This document shows positions 1 to 12,430 of a stretch of 64,000 nt of DNA, one piece after another. Every line of letters begins with the position of its first letter. Position 1 is the stretch's first letter. This DNA comes from Alligator mississippiensis (taxonomy: Eukaryota; Chordata; Crocodylia; Alligatoridae): NCBI RefSeq assembly GCF_030867095.1, contig NC_081824.1:173112933-173176932 (forward strand), given 5' to 3'. A model generated the notes under the pieces. That model searched no databases. It saw nothing but the letters and a program-made list of their open reading frames with translations, and had not been told where the DNA came from. The position numbers and the translations under genes were made by a program.

Positions 1-262
1 GCTCCTGTGGACAGCAGCCGAGGTTCAGGCACTGCTGGGAGGTAGGAGGAGGGGGCAGGGGGAGGCAGCAGGCTGCAGATCTGGGTCCTGGCCCTGTAGC
101 CCTTGCAGCTGGGGCCGGGCCCGTCTGGAAGGGCTGAGCGAGTGGGGGTTGGGGGGGGGGATTGGGTGGACAGTGACGAATTTTGGGGGTTTTAATCAGA
201 GAATTTGCAGGTTTTAAATCAAACAATTTGTAATTTTTAAACAATGAAAACCAGGATCCCTG
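1..262 (-). mobile_element. hAT-type non-autonomous element, terminal part (family shared with 31247 and 60821)
   Basis: Read on the minus strand, the sequence starts at 262 with CAGGGATCCTGGTTTTCATT, followed by a 'caaattctctgattaaaacccc'-type segment and then GC-rich DNA. That is the same order as the left ends at 31247 and 60821. The rest of the copy extends beyond the window edge, so length and target duplication cannot be judged. Confidence 0.65.
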
Positions 263-3200
263 ATGACCACACAGTTTAGTGCTAATCACATGAGCAACGG
301 TGACACAAGTTTTCTTGTGGTTATAAAGTAGTTCAAAGGGTTTAATGTGTAACATCTCAGTTAAGGAAAAAAAAAAAGAGGTATTATTTTACAAATAAGA
401 CTAGTCAGGAAGGTGGCAAGCACTAACCACTGTCTTTATTTGTAAGGTTTAACATCCAGTCTATTTGGAAGGAAGTCACTGCCCATATCAGATCACATCA
501 CATTGCATCATGTCACAAGGCTTTTTCCAAGCTTAGCAATGCTGTCCCATTAATCAGGGTTAGGTACTACAGCTGTTTCTGACAAATCATTTGTCAAATT
601 ATTATGAAACTAAAAATTAACCTCCTTATTGTCTTTAGGTTTTCCCTCCCCTTCCTTGACATTTCTTTTCTTTATAGTAGTTTCTTCATCTTTGAAGCAT
701 ATAGAGGCATGAAAAAAAAGAAACAAAAGACAGTATTTTACTTTGAGCTCAGATGTAGATGGCTTCAGATAGGCTCAGCTTTAGATAAATGTGCCAAAAA
801 TACTCTGCTGAAGTATGTGATCAATACAGAGACTGGGGAGCTGAGTTGAACTAGCGCACTCCTCTTCTAGTAAAGCACTGGGGTTTTTTTCACGTCTGTC
901 AGCAGCCAGAGTTTATTTGAAACACTAGAGTTATTTTGCCATGAAGTCACCTCTTCCTCCTTTGCAGAGAAAGCTTGTATAGGCAGGGGATCCACTCTCC
1001 CCAGGACTGTAACTTGCATATGGAATAAATTAGAATGTCCACTCTACTTCCCTAAAGTAAAATTCTGTGAATTTGGGAGATGCTGTACTTCAGTTATGTT
1101 GTTCCAACTGTAGAACAACTGTTCTTGTTCTGGACTACTTACATTTATATAGTGCCTTTTATGCTAAGAAGTGCTTTTATTTTTTCCAAAACCAACATCT
1201 TCTCATAACTTGGTAGATTAGCTCTTCAGAAAGTAACTGGTTAAAAAATAGCACCTTTTTATTCAGTAGGTTTGTTCCCAAAAGCTGCTGACATTAAATT
1301 CTTTGAACATCTTCCACTCGTTGTAGTACCAATAGGGGCAGCATCAGCATAGTTACAGAGCCAGAATCTTACTCATCTAACCCTATTAACAACAGTTCTA
1401 TGAAAAACAGCACGTGGGTAAAGAAGTCTTATCTTTCAAGATTAAGTCTCCAACTACATTATCTCCAGTAGAATTACACTGTTAAGTGAGTTCTTCAACT
1501 CTTTAATACTGGCAAGAGGCATGAGTATTCAGAGGCCTATCTACCCATTTCTGAGAAAAAAATAAATGCTCATGTACCTTACATGCCTGCCGGCCCAACA
1601 CAATTATTAACGCTATGGCGGGAGTGCATCTATTTTGGCTCCTATATCAGAAACAGATCTAGGTCACAGTTAAGGGGCCTAATTCAGTTCTCAGCTATTT
1701 ACGTGCCACCAGCACAAGAATGCTGAATTTGCAGAGGAGGAAAGATGTTAGATTGTCAACTTTGTATTATTGGGGATTATACTCCTGCCAGATAACCAGT
1801 GAGTTGAAAGTCAGTTTTCTGAAAAAAAAAATCAAAAAAATCACAGCCATGAAACATAGCAAGACAATTTTTGCAGTCAGTTTTCAGAGCAGGATCACAT
1901 TAAAATGATTCTGCATTTTCTCCAGTAGCCAAGGGGAGATGTAGGCTTCTATATTTTCTCTTTAACTGCTTCATACCCATGTCTTCACTGTTCCCTCTGT
2001 CATCTTCTCACTTGTGCCTGATCTCCCTTCCTAGCTGTTCTCAGTAACCATAAGTTGGGCCAAAGATTTGGGAACATAAGGAATAGAAGACATGTTAGCA
2101 CACAGTGGGCAGTGTTGAGACTTGCAGCTGTGGCTTAAAACATGGTTTACTGGTGCTGTGAATATGAGAAGCAGAGGGACAAGACAGGTCTTATTTAAGA
2201 AGCAAACTTTTTATTAACTTTCCTTTCTGGACTTTCCATCCACTAGAGATGAAGTGGTAGAGAAAGAGCAAATGCCATTGATTCAAAGTCATCAGTAATT
2301 ATGAGAGTCACATAACCTGTTTGCCATAAAGGGAAATATGTTGGGAAGGCGGATGAACACCACTGGCTTTCTTGACCCATGGATGTCCACAGAATACACG
2401 AGGCATTGAATTTTACAATAAAGAAAAAGCACCAGCCACTCCAGACTACAACTCTCAAAATGCAGAGGGTATACAAGCTGACCTAAAGTCTAATTAGATT
2501 CAGAATGCAGCATGAAATTAAAAGATTTTAAAATGAAAGTATTATGGCAATAAAGTGACACTAGGCAAAGGGGAACAGACTGCAATGTCTGTCAGAATCT
2601 GTTTGCTTCCATGCATAACAGATACATGACTAAACAAGATATGGAGAACCTAGCAAAAGGAACAAGTGGTAAACAGATTGCATAGTACTTCATGAACAGA
2701 ATGGAAACCTAATAATTAACATCTCCAACAGGACCAGCCAGTACCCTTGCCTGCCTGGCTTGTTTGTGCAGGCTCAGCAGTGAAATATCCGCAGTTATAT
2801 TGTGTTAGGATGCACTGTTTAACCTCTAATTCAATAGGGATTAGAAAGAACGATTTCATAATTCAGACAAAGACGTGCTACAGGATTAAAGCTGTTTGTT
2901 TGCATGCTTGTGGTAAATGTTTCAGCAAAATAATCTGTATTCTCCCCCAAACCCCAGCCAGCCTGAGGATAAAGCAGAGTCTTCAGTGCCTAAGGCAGCT
3001 GACTAAAGACTAAAATTCCTCCGTCAGCGTTAGAGCTTCCTCTCTGAAAATGGCTGTTTTCTAATTATTCTCTTTCAATGGCTTCCTCCTCATATTCACT
3101 CCTGTTTACCAGTTGAAATATACCCATTCCTAGCAAGGCCCAAACCAGTATCTATAACCCAGTTTTATAAACTCTACTTTGAGACATAATGTTGCTTTTT

Positions 3201-4305
3201 TACTCACTGGTTAAAGAGCTCAACAGTGTGACGGCTATATAGGTAATGTTCAATTCACGAGCCAGAATGGTTCCCACCTTCCCCTCCCATGGGGCTGTAC
3301 AGAACTAACTTGCTTGCATCAATAAGACAAGCTGATGAGTTGAACAAGGCAGCTGGGAACTCAGCAGGTTGTGTATTAAGTGTCGCCACGCTTAAGTGCT
3401 GCACACTTCAAGCAATGCCAGATATGGCAAATTCATCTTGACCGAAGCCACACATGGTCTCCAACATCAGCCTGGAAATCCTTTGGTGGAAATGCTAGTA
3501 AAACAGGTACATGAGTCACTAAGCATCTTGAAGAAAAAAAAAATCCCTCTCCATTCATTTCTTAAATGATTTAGAAGGCATTCCTAACCTATCAGAAGAC
3601 AAAGCACTCTCCTTAGGAGCACTGCACATGTTGTATATGGCACTAATCAAGACAGAAACCATGCTAGTCCAAAACAAGTTACATTCCTGCTCAGTTTAAC
3701 TACTGCTGAAGCCAGAAAAGCAGATTAGGAGATGGGGGAGAAGAATGAGGATGGAGTGTGTGGGGAGAAAATTCATTTTTCAAGTTTAATTGTCACAAAA
3801 ATTGTTGCTTAGAACAAAGTATAATTTCTGAATGATTTAAGTGACAGTGGGATTGGGGTGAGGGATTACATTTTTGGCCAAATCTTATTGCAGTGATCCT
3901 GATGTTAGCCATTACAGCTTGCAAAACTATCCTTCTTTAGCAAGTCCCCTCCCTGCTCTGGGTTTTGGAAATAGCAAATCCCCCACTACTTGTATGCACA
4001 TACACACTTGCACCGACAATTCTTTTGTTTTCATTGTTACCAGAATCCTCTGCTGATGCTTTCCACAAAAGAACCAGAAGCCAAGCAATGGCTAGACGGA
4101 GTTTCAGTCCATACATTAGAAATGGAGCAGAGATACCACTTCCTCCCATGACCAGCTCAATTCACTGTAGGTCTGTGGGAAATTGGTTTCCCCATCCCAT
4201 GAATATTTAAGACATCAAAACTGTTCCTGTTCTACCAGAATGAAACCAAGACCTTTTAGAAACCAGAGAGACTCACCTTCACACGCTTGACTCAGCACTT
4301 CCAAT

Positions 4306-4398
4306 AGTCTGGTGGTTAGGGTATTCAACTGAGATGTGAGAAAGTGTCATTAAAGCTCTTGCCTGCCTGACTTGGGTCAGTGCCTTAACCACCAGACT
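4306..4398. repeat. Palindromic tRNA-like short repeat
   Basis: The arms agtctggtggttaggg (4306-4321) and ccttaaccaccagact (4383-4398) are inverted copies. The left arm followed by 'gtattcaactgagatgtg' resembles the A-box region of a tRNA-derived SINE. No B box (GGTTCRANNCC) is present, so this is not a tRNA gene. A related segment is at about 58510-58703. Confidence 0.45.
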
Positions 4399-5723
4399 TC
4401 ACAGTCAGTCTCTGTCCGTCTCTTTCTAACCAAATTCTGGACTTGAGTCAGCGTTCTTGTCAAAAATGGTATATCCATTCCACAAAAGTTTCAGTTGCAT
4501 CAAAGCAGCATTTTCCAACAAGAAATTATTTTGTTAATCTATTCTCACCTTACTCTGTGTTTCTCAGAGACCACTAAATGACCAGTCAATAAAATTATTT
4601 TAATTTTTGTTTATTATTATTATAACAATGACAATAATGATAATAATTATAAAGTTTGGTACCATTTAAAACTGTGCCAGTAAGGATAGTCTGTTCTCTC
4701 TGGCAGTGTATCTCATTACCCATCACCCTGTAAAAACCCTTTAACCTGCAATCAAAGCAAACAACTTAACCTGCAGCAAGGGCTAGTTGATCAATCATGG
4801 TGCACATGCATGCGTTTTTTAAAAATAAGTTAGCTGAGTAACTGCAGCAGGCCCCTGGATAAACAGGAGATTAAATATCATGGTCTCTCACATTGGCCTC
4901 AAGCCCCAGTAGCACAGTGAAAACAAATATTCAGCACCAGTCTTAGGCAAAATGCCATCGCAAATGATCCTTTATCACTTACTGATTTCAGGACTTTACT
5001 AACTATTTAGTGAGCACTTCACACAGACAGAACATTAATTCTATGAAAATTAAGCAAAATTTACAACCCAGGCATCTTGATAACTAATGTGCGCTGCTTA
5101 TAAAAAGCTTCTCAGGGAGACAGGACAGGATTAGGATTTCAGAGGAGCCACAAAGAGTTACAAAACATGCTGGAAAGGCGAACACAGTAAGACATGTTTT
5201 CATAACTCTAGGTTCAATTAAAAACAATGTAAATATTTTCCTGTAATGTTGGAAACAAGATCACAACAGCACAGTGTGAATGCATGAAATCTAAGAAGTG
5301 AAAAAGACTAGCAGGAGGAAAGGAAAAAATTCAGTCTAGTATCGCTGTCCCCTTCGAATGAAAAATCGCATGGGGTAAAACGCACCTTAAATACCAAGGT
5401 TTTCATTTTATTAATTTAAAGCCTACTTACCAGATAAGGACATTATAAATAAACATTTAGCAAAGGCTATTTATTTAGAGTCTGCTATGACTGCAGCACA
5501 TTTTAATGCTCATTTAGAAGTGTAAGAACAGTTTGAACTCACTGACAGACAGTCATTTATCTAGCACAAGTTACTGACATATATTTGTAAAGTTTTGTTC
5601 AGTTACTTTGAAAGTGCTGCTGGGTTTTTCTTTTTAATTGCTCTTAGGTTATGTGACTAGTGTTTCTCTAACTGGTGAAACAGTTGCACGTTCAACAGAA
5701 TTAATACCAACTTTAACAGTCAA

Positions 5724-5915
5724 GTGCTGAGGGTGTGGAACAAGCTCCCCCCAGAGGTGGTACAGTCACCCATCTTGGTGATCTTCAAAAAGTGTCTTGA
5801 CGCCCATCTTGCTGGTGTCATCTGATCCTAGCAGTCTTTCCTGCCCAAGCGCAGGAGGGCTGAACCCAATGATCTTGTAAGGTCCCTTCCAGCCCCTAAC
5901 ATCTATGAATATATA
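5724..5915 (+). mobile_element. CR1 LINE, 3' end fragment
   Basis: Matches the CR1 ORF2 C-terminus and 3' UTR: 'gtgtggaacaagctcccccc', 'cttgacgcccatcttgctgg', then 'aaggtcccttccagccccta' and a 'tctatgaa' terminus. Severely 5'-truncated, as is typical of CR1. Confidence 0.88.
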
Positions 5916-5965
5916 ATATAAAGACTGGGGAACAGGAAGCAATTTGCTTGCTGTATATAAGACTT

Positions 5966-6085
5966 AGAATCATAGAAAGATCAGGTTGGAAGGGACCTCA
6001 GGAGAGGTAATACAACTCCCACTTTAAGGCAGGATCAACCCCTTCTAAACTATCCTAGAATAAATGTTTGTCTAACCTACTCCTG
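5966..6085 (-). mobile_element. CR1-like 3' UTR fragment, antisense
   Basis: 'gaatcatagaaagatcaggt' followed by 'tggaagggacctcagga' is the reverse complement of a CR1 3' UTR ending in tctatgattc. It is diverged and short, and the right boundary is uncertain. Confidence 0.7.
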
Positions 6086-7488
6086 TGATGTCTAAAGGCT
6101 TAAAAGCAAAGTTATTTTCTTGCATTATTTAAACTGCTTCCAAACAGTGCCACCTCTGACTATACTCCCTAAGAGAAAATTCAGACTGGTACAAGAGTGT
6201 ACATTATGTAGGGTAAGCAGCTAACAGGACTATTTCCTAAGGAACCTACACAGCAGAATGAAAGAGTGTACCCACAATTCAGCATTACTGGGGTAAAGTG
6301 CCTGCAGCCTTTGCATTCTAGACATGACTGAAGCAACAAGTTCATATCAAATATGACCACAAAAAATGACATGCATGTATATTTGCCACACCAGCGCATT
6401 CAAAACGTTAGTGTTAAAAACTTTGTGGAAATCACCAAGACCTATCCAGGCCGGTTATATTTCTTGAATTACCAAGGTACTTCAAAAGACAAACAGGCTA
6501 TGAAAAAATCAAGGACAAATTCAAACATAATAGGAAATTATAGACTAAGTGTAGAGGCAGTTATAAAATGCAAGATAAAACATTTAGTGCCAGGTTTGCT
6601 AATTTCACTGGCTTCAGAAAATCTGCAGAACTGTGAGTTACTGAAACAGTATGAGATCCACGGTAGTAAAGATTTTATAGCCCTAGTTCCATAACTTCCC
6701 TCTACTATGGACATAACAGTGTGACTTTTTTTTTAAGCTACAGTAAAACTAGCTGGCTGTTCAATCTATTTAGCAAAGTACCTGCAGCTATCATTTCAAG
6801 ACAAGTGAAATATGGAATACAGCAATTCTCTAGTACCCAAAGAATTTTATTAAGAGTTAAATCAAAGCAGAACTATTGAACTGACCAACTCATTCTTCAC
6901 TTAAGCCACATTTTTGTGCTGACTGGTCAGAAGACAAAGATTCCATCTATCTTCTTCCCCTGCCCTGCCACTAAAATTTTTGTTTCATTGAATCTTGCTT
7001 TCAACTCAACTACTTAAGCAATTTTCAGCTTTTAGCTCTTTTAAGGGAAGAGCTAAACTTTCTAACAAGAAAGTTTATCCCACCTCTCTAACCAACTGCA
7101 GAACAAAACCCACCTGCAGCTGCTTGCCTCTTTAAAAAAAACCTAACCAAACCAAACCAAACCCACATCCCACAGTATTCTCACTCTACTCAGAATCCAT
7201 CCCTCAAGATGTGCCATGTCACAAAGCTGAAGTTTTCAACAGCATAGACAGCTACTGAAATCTGTAAAGGCTTTTTGATCCATCCAATCTGATCCCTTCC
7301 ATTGCAGGGATAGTCACATCACTAAAATTACCATATTTACTCAAATACAAGATGATGCCCCCACCCCAATCACCATGGGGAAAAGAGAACCTTGTCCTGG
7401 ATTCGAGTACCTGCCCCCTGGTACTCAGAGGCTCAGCTCTGGCTTTGGCCTCAGGCTTGGGGCTGAAGCTGAGCCACCACATACACTG

Positions 7489-8236
7489 AGAAATGTAAAG
7501 TGTTCCACCTGGGGACGAACAATCCCCTGCATACCTACAGGCTTGGCAACGCCAATCTGACCAGCACTACAAATGAAAGAGTTCTGGGGGTAATAACTGA
7601 TCACAGTATGAGCCTGAACCAGCAGTATGATGCTGTAGCCAGCAGAGCAAAAAAGAGTCTGGCATGTATCAATCGATGCATCTCCCGCAAAACCAAGGAA
7701 GCGATTCTTTCGCTCTACTCAGCATTGGTGAGACTGCAGCTGGAGTACTGCATCCAGTTCTGGGTGCCACACTTTAACAGGGATGTGGAAAAGCTCGAGA
7801 GAATCTACAGAAGGGCCACCCATATGGTCAGAGGCTTTCAAGGCAAGCCATATGAAGTAAGCCTCAGGGACCTACGACTCTTCAGCCTGAAGAAGAGAAG
7901 GCTGAAAGGGGACTTGGTAGTAGCTTATCACTACAACACGGATATACATCAACTGTTCACCAGGGCACCCTTGGGGAAAACCAGGAGCAATGGTCACAAA
8001 CTGCTGGAACATCATTTCAGGCTCAACATTAGGAAAAACTTCACAGCTAGGGTGTCCAGACTGTGGAATAAGCTCCCTCCAGAGGTGGTGCAATTGCCTA
8101 CCCTAGAAATCTTCAAGAGGAGACTGGACAGTCACCTTGCTGGAGTCACTTGACTCCACCTGTCTTTCCTGCTTGGTGCAGGGGGGCTGAATCCGATCAT
8201 TTTCCAAGGTCCCTTCCAGCCTACATTCTATGAATA
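7489..8236 (+). mobile_element. CR1 LINE 3' portion (ORF2 C-terminal domain, open)
   Basis: One open frame (7500-8153) reads through the CR1 ORF2 C-terminal region. It includes ASRAKKSLACINRCISRKTK, SLYSALVRLQLEYCIQFW, RAPLGKTRSNGHKLLE and FKRRLDSHLAGVT, followed by a 3' UTR ending in 'ttctatgaat'. The RT catalytic core is missing, so the copy is a 5'-truncated, non-functional insertion. Confidence 0.93.
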
Positions 8237-8646
8237 CCCTGGGCCAGAATGGCTCATTTGTTGGGGGACAGGGAATGCATTTGGTGGAAGTATGGGGCAG
8301 ACCAGGGGGTTGGAGGGAGGGAAACCTGAAACCTTTCCTCTTACCTCCAGCTGTCCCCCCTGCTCAACCTTCTGCTGTAGCCATTTCCCTCCAGCCACCA
8401 CTTCTCCCTGTCTGGGCTGGGCTGCACTAGGCTGGGGGTAGGCTGCAGGTGGGCAGTCTGCAAGGAGGACCAGGGGGTGAAGGAAGCAAGTAGTGGGGAG
8501 GCAGGCATAGGTGGGGGACAAGAGCAGGGGGCAGGCACAGGTACTAACATGGGAGGGACAAGAGGCAGGGGTCTGACCCCTTGCTGCTGCTTTCCCAGTG
8601 ACAGCAGTGGGCAGGGAGGCCAATGAATTTAAGGCAACGTTCCACT

Positions 8647-8709
8647 AATTAGATTGTCTTAATGGAAAATTATAAGTTTGTTATAATTTTCCATGTAGAA
8701 AATCTAATT
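8647..8709. repeat. AT-rich palindrome (hairpin)
   Basis: Two nested inverted repeats: ggaaaattataa / ttataattttcc around a 5-base loop (about 8664-8692), and outer aattagatt / aatctaatt (8647-8655 and 8701-8709). It lies inside the relic at 7331-8762 and is probably the palindromic core of that element. Confidence 0.6.
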
Positions 8710-9157
8710 ATTAAGGGGGTCATCTTAAAATTTGAAGTTGTCTTGGATTCAGGTAAATACAGTAATATCTTAACTAACCTGTTCTGAAATCACTGCTGTG
8801 TAATGGTGCCTCAGCCACTTCTCCTTAAAGTCTTGAGAAAATGTTGATGTAATTGTCATGCTCAGTTCCCTTCATTGTAAATTGAACTCCCTTCATAGAG
8901 TTCCCTTCATTGTAAATTGTAAGATATTGATTTGGGGATTTTACTTTTATATCCCAGATACATGCATCACAAGGTATGCAACAGCTATAAGAATAAAGAC
9001 ATGTATGATTATAATACAGACTCAACTCTCCATGGTTTCATGGGGACATGCAAAAGAGTCCATGACACCAATGAGCTCATCTGACCCAGTATCTACTACA
9101 TCTGACACCTTGGCTATGCTACCCACTTTTCTGACATTAACCACAATGATCTCCAAG

Positions 9158-9198
9158 TTGCTTTGTCTGCCAGCTTTCCAACATGGCAGACAAAGCAC
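9158..9198. repeat. Short perfect inverted repeat
   Basis: tgctttgtctgcca and tggcagacaaagca form a perfect 14-bp stem with a loop of about 11 bases. There is no flanking extension of the stem, so a microRNA precursor is unlikely. Confidence 0.5.
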
Positions 9199-10648
9199 TC
9201 ATGTAGAACGTTAAAAGGCCAGTGTCACAAAGAATACCTAAATTCATTAAGAATCTTTCTTTAAGCAAAACAAGCAATTCTCATAGGATTATTCCACTAC
9301 AGCAGAGAAAACAAAGTAAGGTATCAGCAGTACAGAACAAGTGAAGTAGCCAACCAATAGGATGCGTATCATAAATGCCTCCATATTCATTCAGCTCCAT
9401 GTTCATGCTGCTGGGTCTTTTTGTTGACTTTGGCAGAGAGGATAATGATATATTGCTAGTCACTGTACATGACATAACAGGACTAGACAGAAACTAGCTC
9501 CAATCATTCTTCTCTACAAAAACTTGGGGTTGCAATGGATAATGGATTCTTGCTGAAGGCCCTTCACATTCAATACTAACCCCTTTCTTTGACACCTTCG
9601 TAAGTCCAGCAAGAGGCCTTCAGACTCACTGGGTTCAGTTGCCAATTACACACAACTAAGCATCTCTTTATTTGCTACTAATATCATTAGTAAGGTATCA
9701 GAGGCTTACAAGAAATTATTTTGCAAATGAAAAAGCAGCTGACTCAAGCTGAACCCAGGGAAACCCAACATGTTGCTGGTCAGAAAGGAGAAATATTTTA
9801 AGCATGTAACCCAGACATTTTCTCCTCTCACAACTGAGGTAACACAGGTCTCACTCAACAAAGTGGCAGAGAGCTTCTGGGTCCCTTGTGACTCTTCACT
9901 AAGCTTCAATGACCAAATAACATCAGTTTCTAAACATGCTTGTGTTCACCTCTGCTTTCCAGGAATCTTTGTCACTTCCTCCAAGACAGGAACTTGACCA
10001 GAGTCACAGGTGACTGGGGGGGGGGGGTGGTACGGAGGGGGTATGTAACCCTTCCTCCCCACCTCTCACCACCACTCAACGGGGCAGTTTTTTTACAGCG
10101 CGGGCCTGCGGTGTATTGGGGGTGGGGTGGGGCACTAAGCCATTGCACAGAAGTATAGAGTGGATATGGGGCTTTTGGTCGCCCCCGGGCCTGTCCACAA
10201 ATTGTGCCCTCCCCAGACTCAGGAGGCACCTATCACCCCAAACCAGAGTGATGCATGCATTTGCCATCTCCAGGTTGAATCAATGTAATTCACTCTGTCT
10301 GACACTGAACATGGGCACAGTGCACAGGCTCTATAGCCAGTATAGTAGTAAGACACTGGCCAGTAAAGACATAGAAATGGTAGAGCCCCCATCATTTGAG
10401 AGCCTTAAACAGAACTGAACCCAAACACTTAGTTTTCTTTATGGAGCAATCCTGCATTGCAAAGGGCTTGGGGTGGGCATGGAATTGTCCAAAAAGGTTA
10501 CTATTTGTGAACAACAGACTACACTAAGAGTTGAGCTGTCAGATCACCCTAAGAAACCCTGCTCAATTTAAGTGAGAGGAGTTGCCTTTAAGAGTCCCCA
10601 TATATCATGAGCAAAACAAAAGGTGAATAAGTCTGACCAGAAACTCAC

Positions 10649-10816
10649 CCACAATATCAACCACATCAGGCCGGATGAGTGGTTCTCCACCAGTTAGTCG
10701 AATCTTATCCACGCCTTCCTTTACGAAGAGTCTGGCAAGGGTGATAATCTCGTGAGTAGTAAGCAGCTCGGATTTGGGAGTCAGATGAACACCCTCCTCT
10801 GGCATACAGTACTGAC
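10649..10816 (-). CDS. MOCS1: MOCS1 coding exon 3 (SAM-binding GGEP segment)
   Basis: Completes Cys93 (GT after a ctgcag acceptor) and reads [20 protein letters not shown], then [20 protein letters not shown] and [13 protein letters not shown] supplies the third cluster cysteine (Cys96), so the full CxxxCxxC is Cys89/93/96. [10 protein letters not shown] is the GGEP motif that contacts the SAM amino group in this family. The exon is 168 bases, enters with two bases of a split codon and leaves with one (donor GTGAGT, 10648-10643). That is compatible with the next residue being Ala or Gly, as in the mammalian protein. Catalytic motifs are intact. The remaining MOCS1A exons and MOCS1B are not in the window. 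Confidence 0.97.
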
Positions 10817-11559
10817 CTGCAGCGACCAGTTCAGAAACATGACAAATGCAATCATCAGTAAAGGGCTGGATCAACCCTTGGCATCAAAGTGTTAGTGCAC
10901 TTGGGAGCTGTTTGCGTAGCAACTGCCTATAACGTGTGGTTCTTAAAAACTGCTCTGCTTTGCAGAGTCAAACTAGAAACCCACAAACAAGGCAGCCTGC
11001 TTACTTTTTACACAACTGTCACTCACTCTTGAGGTTTTAAAAATCATGTTAACCATTGTACATTTTGGAAGGACGCTGCCCCAGGTCACCACCTAACCTA
11101 GTCTCAATACAGGACAGACCCTGCAATGGATAAGGGCAGGACCAGTCCCAAAGATCCATACAGACTTAGAGAGCTGGTCTCTCAGATATACAGATTCTGC
11201 CTGTGTGTAAGAATGTATAGTTAGCATGAATGTGTGTGATGTAGTTAGCATGAATTTGTGTGCTGGTGCTAACAGGCACATGCATAAAGCCCTTTCACTC
11301 AAAATAAACCATTCTTGTTCATAATTGGCCAGATCTTTGAATTAGCTCCCATGTTCTCTCATCTCTTCAGCAGCTCAGAACACTTACCATCTCTTCTGAC
11401 CCTGTATGTGACTTCATCAAAATGAGATACGCAACAACAGATAACTGAGTCAGCTATAGCAAACCTAATGCAAGTTTTGGCCGATAAGCACATGCTCCTA
11501 CATCCCATGGGGTATATGAACTTCACCAAGACAAGCAGAGTGAAGACAGGCAGACTTAC
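10817..11559 (-). other. MOCS1: MOCS1 intron 2
   Basis: A 743-bp intron with a GTAAGT donor and a CTGCAG acceptor. It contains no recognisable repeat longer than a short duplication of 'gtagttagcatgaat' near 11215-11255, and no coding signal. Confidence 0.85.
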
Positions 11560-11692
11560 ATCTGAGGTTGCATTTCTCAGTCAGGGAGATCCGCAAGTAG
11601 TTGTGCTGACGTCCAAAGCGGTCAGTCAGGAAAGCAGAGAAAGGGGCCGCATGTTCCATCAGGAAACCTTTTCTCCTTGTGCTTGACAATTC
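11560..11692 (-). CDS. MOCS1: MOCS1 coding exon 2 (start of radical-SAM domain)
   Basis: Encodes about residues 49-92 plus the first base of codon 93. The segment contains [19 protein letters not shown] and [11 protein letters not shown], very close to the vertebrate MOCS1 sequence at the start of the radical-SAM TIM barrel. KCNLRC carries the first two cysteines of CxxxCxxC, which bind the N-terminal [4Fe-4S] cluster and SAM. The acceptor is tttcacctcag at 11693 and the donor is GTAAGT (11559-11554). The exon is 133 bases, phase 0 in and phase 1 out, so the second cluster cysteine (Cys93) is split T|GT over intron 2. No stop or frameshift is seen, so the exon looks functional. Confidence 0.96.
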
Positions 11693-12430
11693 CTGAGGTG
11701 AAATAATAAAATATTTAGCATTTGTATAGCTGTCTTTATTTTCAGTTCACTGAACAAATATTAACGGAGCCTAAAATAACTAGAAAAGTATAATCCTCAT
11801 TTCCACAGAAGGGGAGAAAAGCAGCCAAGGGCATCTGCTGAAAACCAAGGCAAAAAAAAAAATCAATGGAACAGTTATAGAGTTTCAGGGAGTTCAGTTC
11901 TCACCCCTTACTTAATTACACAGTACTGTGCTTCATTTTAACAAGAAAGTTCTTCCCCACTTTATTTTAAAAGGTAACCATTTTGTGTAGCAGCTGATTG
12001 AATACATTTCTGCAGGGTGCAATACATGGACAATTTAATTCCTGAAAATTATACACAGAGAGAAAAATGTATTCCTGAAAGGGTGATCCAGACAGTTTGC
12101 AAGTCTTATTGCAGCTTTCAACTGGATCAAACCATATACAATCCTTTCATGTATTATGCCGTATGGCAGAACTAAATTAAAGTAACAGTACAATATACTC
12201 CTCTGCCTGCCAAGGTCCAAGTACAAGGCATAAGGTCCTATCCACAGTGACAGCAGAACTGTGTCAGCTCCAACTGAGTTTCAACATAGCTATTCCAAGC
12301 AGATTTCTAGTATGGTTTTCATGCCAAATGAAGAATCAGATTTATGACCCTGAATTATGTAAGAAAGCTTGTACAGCAAAAGCGTTGTTATCTGGCACCC
12401 GTGGGGAATGGGGGGTGCCAGATAACCAAA

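Larger units (their letters stand above)
7331..8762. mobile_element. TA-flanked DNA transposon relic with CR1 inserted
   Basis: The left end ccatatttactcaaataca (from 7331) and the right end, read in reverse from 8762 (ctgtatttacctgaatcca), form imperfect terminal inverted repeats. Each is next to a TA dinucleotide (7329-7330 and 8763-8764). No transposase is recognisable. A CR1 3' end occupies about 7489-8236, splitting the element; without it the relic is about 680 bp. A compact palindrome sits at 8647-8709. Superfamily is unsure: the TA duplication suggests Tc1/mariner/pogo. Confidence 0.6.
1..10648 (-). other. MOCS1: MOCS1 intron 3 (partial)
   Basis: All sequence left of exon 3. I looked on the minus strand for the next conserved MOCS1 segments (the TTNGxNL and ISLDTL blocks) and did not find them, so exon 4 is probably beyond position 1. 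Apart from the repeats listed separately, 263-4300, 4400-5720, 6090-7330 and 8765-10648 are AT-rich non-coding DNA with short poly-A runs and no ORF I recognise. A G-rich, C-rich patch of unknown origin lies at about 10013-10230. Confidence 0.6.

Noticed and set aside
2444..2463. ZNF143-like 'actacaactctcaaaatgca'
   Set aside because: Resembles the promoter motif but lies in AT-rich intron without CpG island or transcript evidence; the core CCCAG/CCCGG is altered.
4306..4398. tRNA gene
   Set aside because: No B box, no cloverleaf; only an A-box-like stretch in a palindromic repeat.
6353..6694. 113-codon frame in MOCS1 intron 3
   Set aside because: Isolated, no recognised domain and no splice context; length is compatible with chance in this amount of sequence.
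9158..9198. Hairpin as a microRNA gene
   Set aside because: The stem is only 14 bp and does not extend, which is shorter than a microRNA precursor.
1..10648. MOCS1 exon 4
   Set aside because: No minus-strand match to the conserved TTNG or ISLDTL blocks found by reading, so none was annotated. A short exon could still have been missed.
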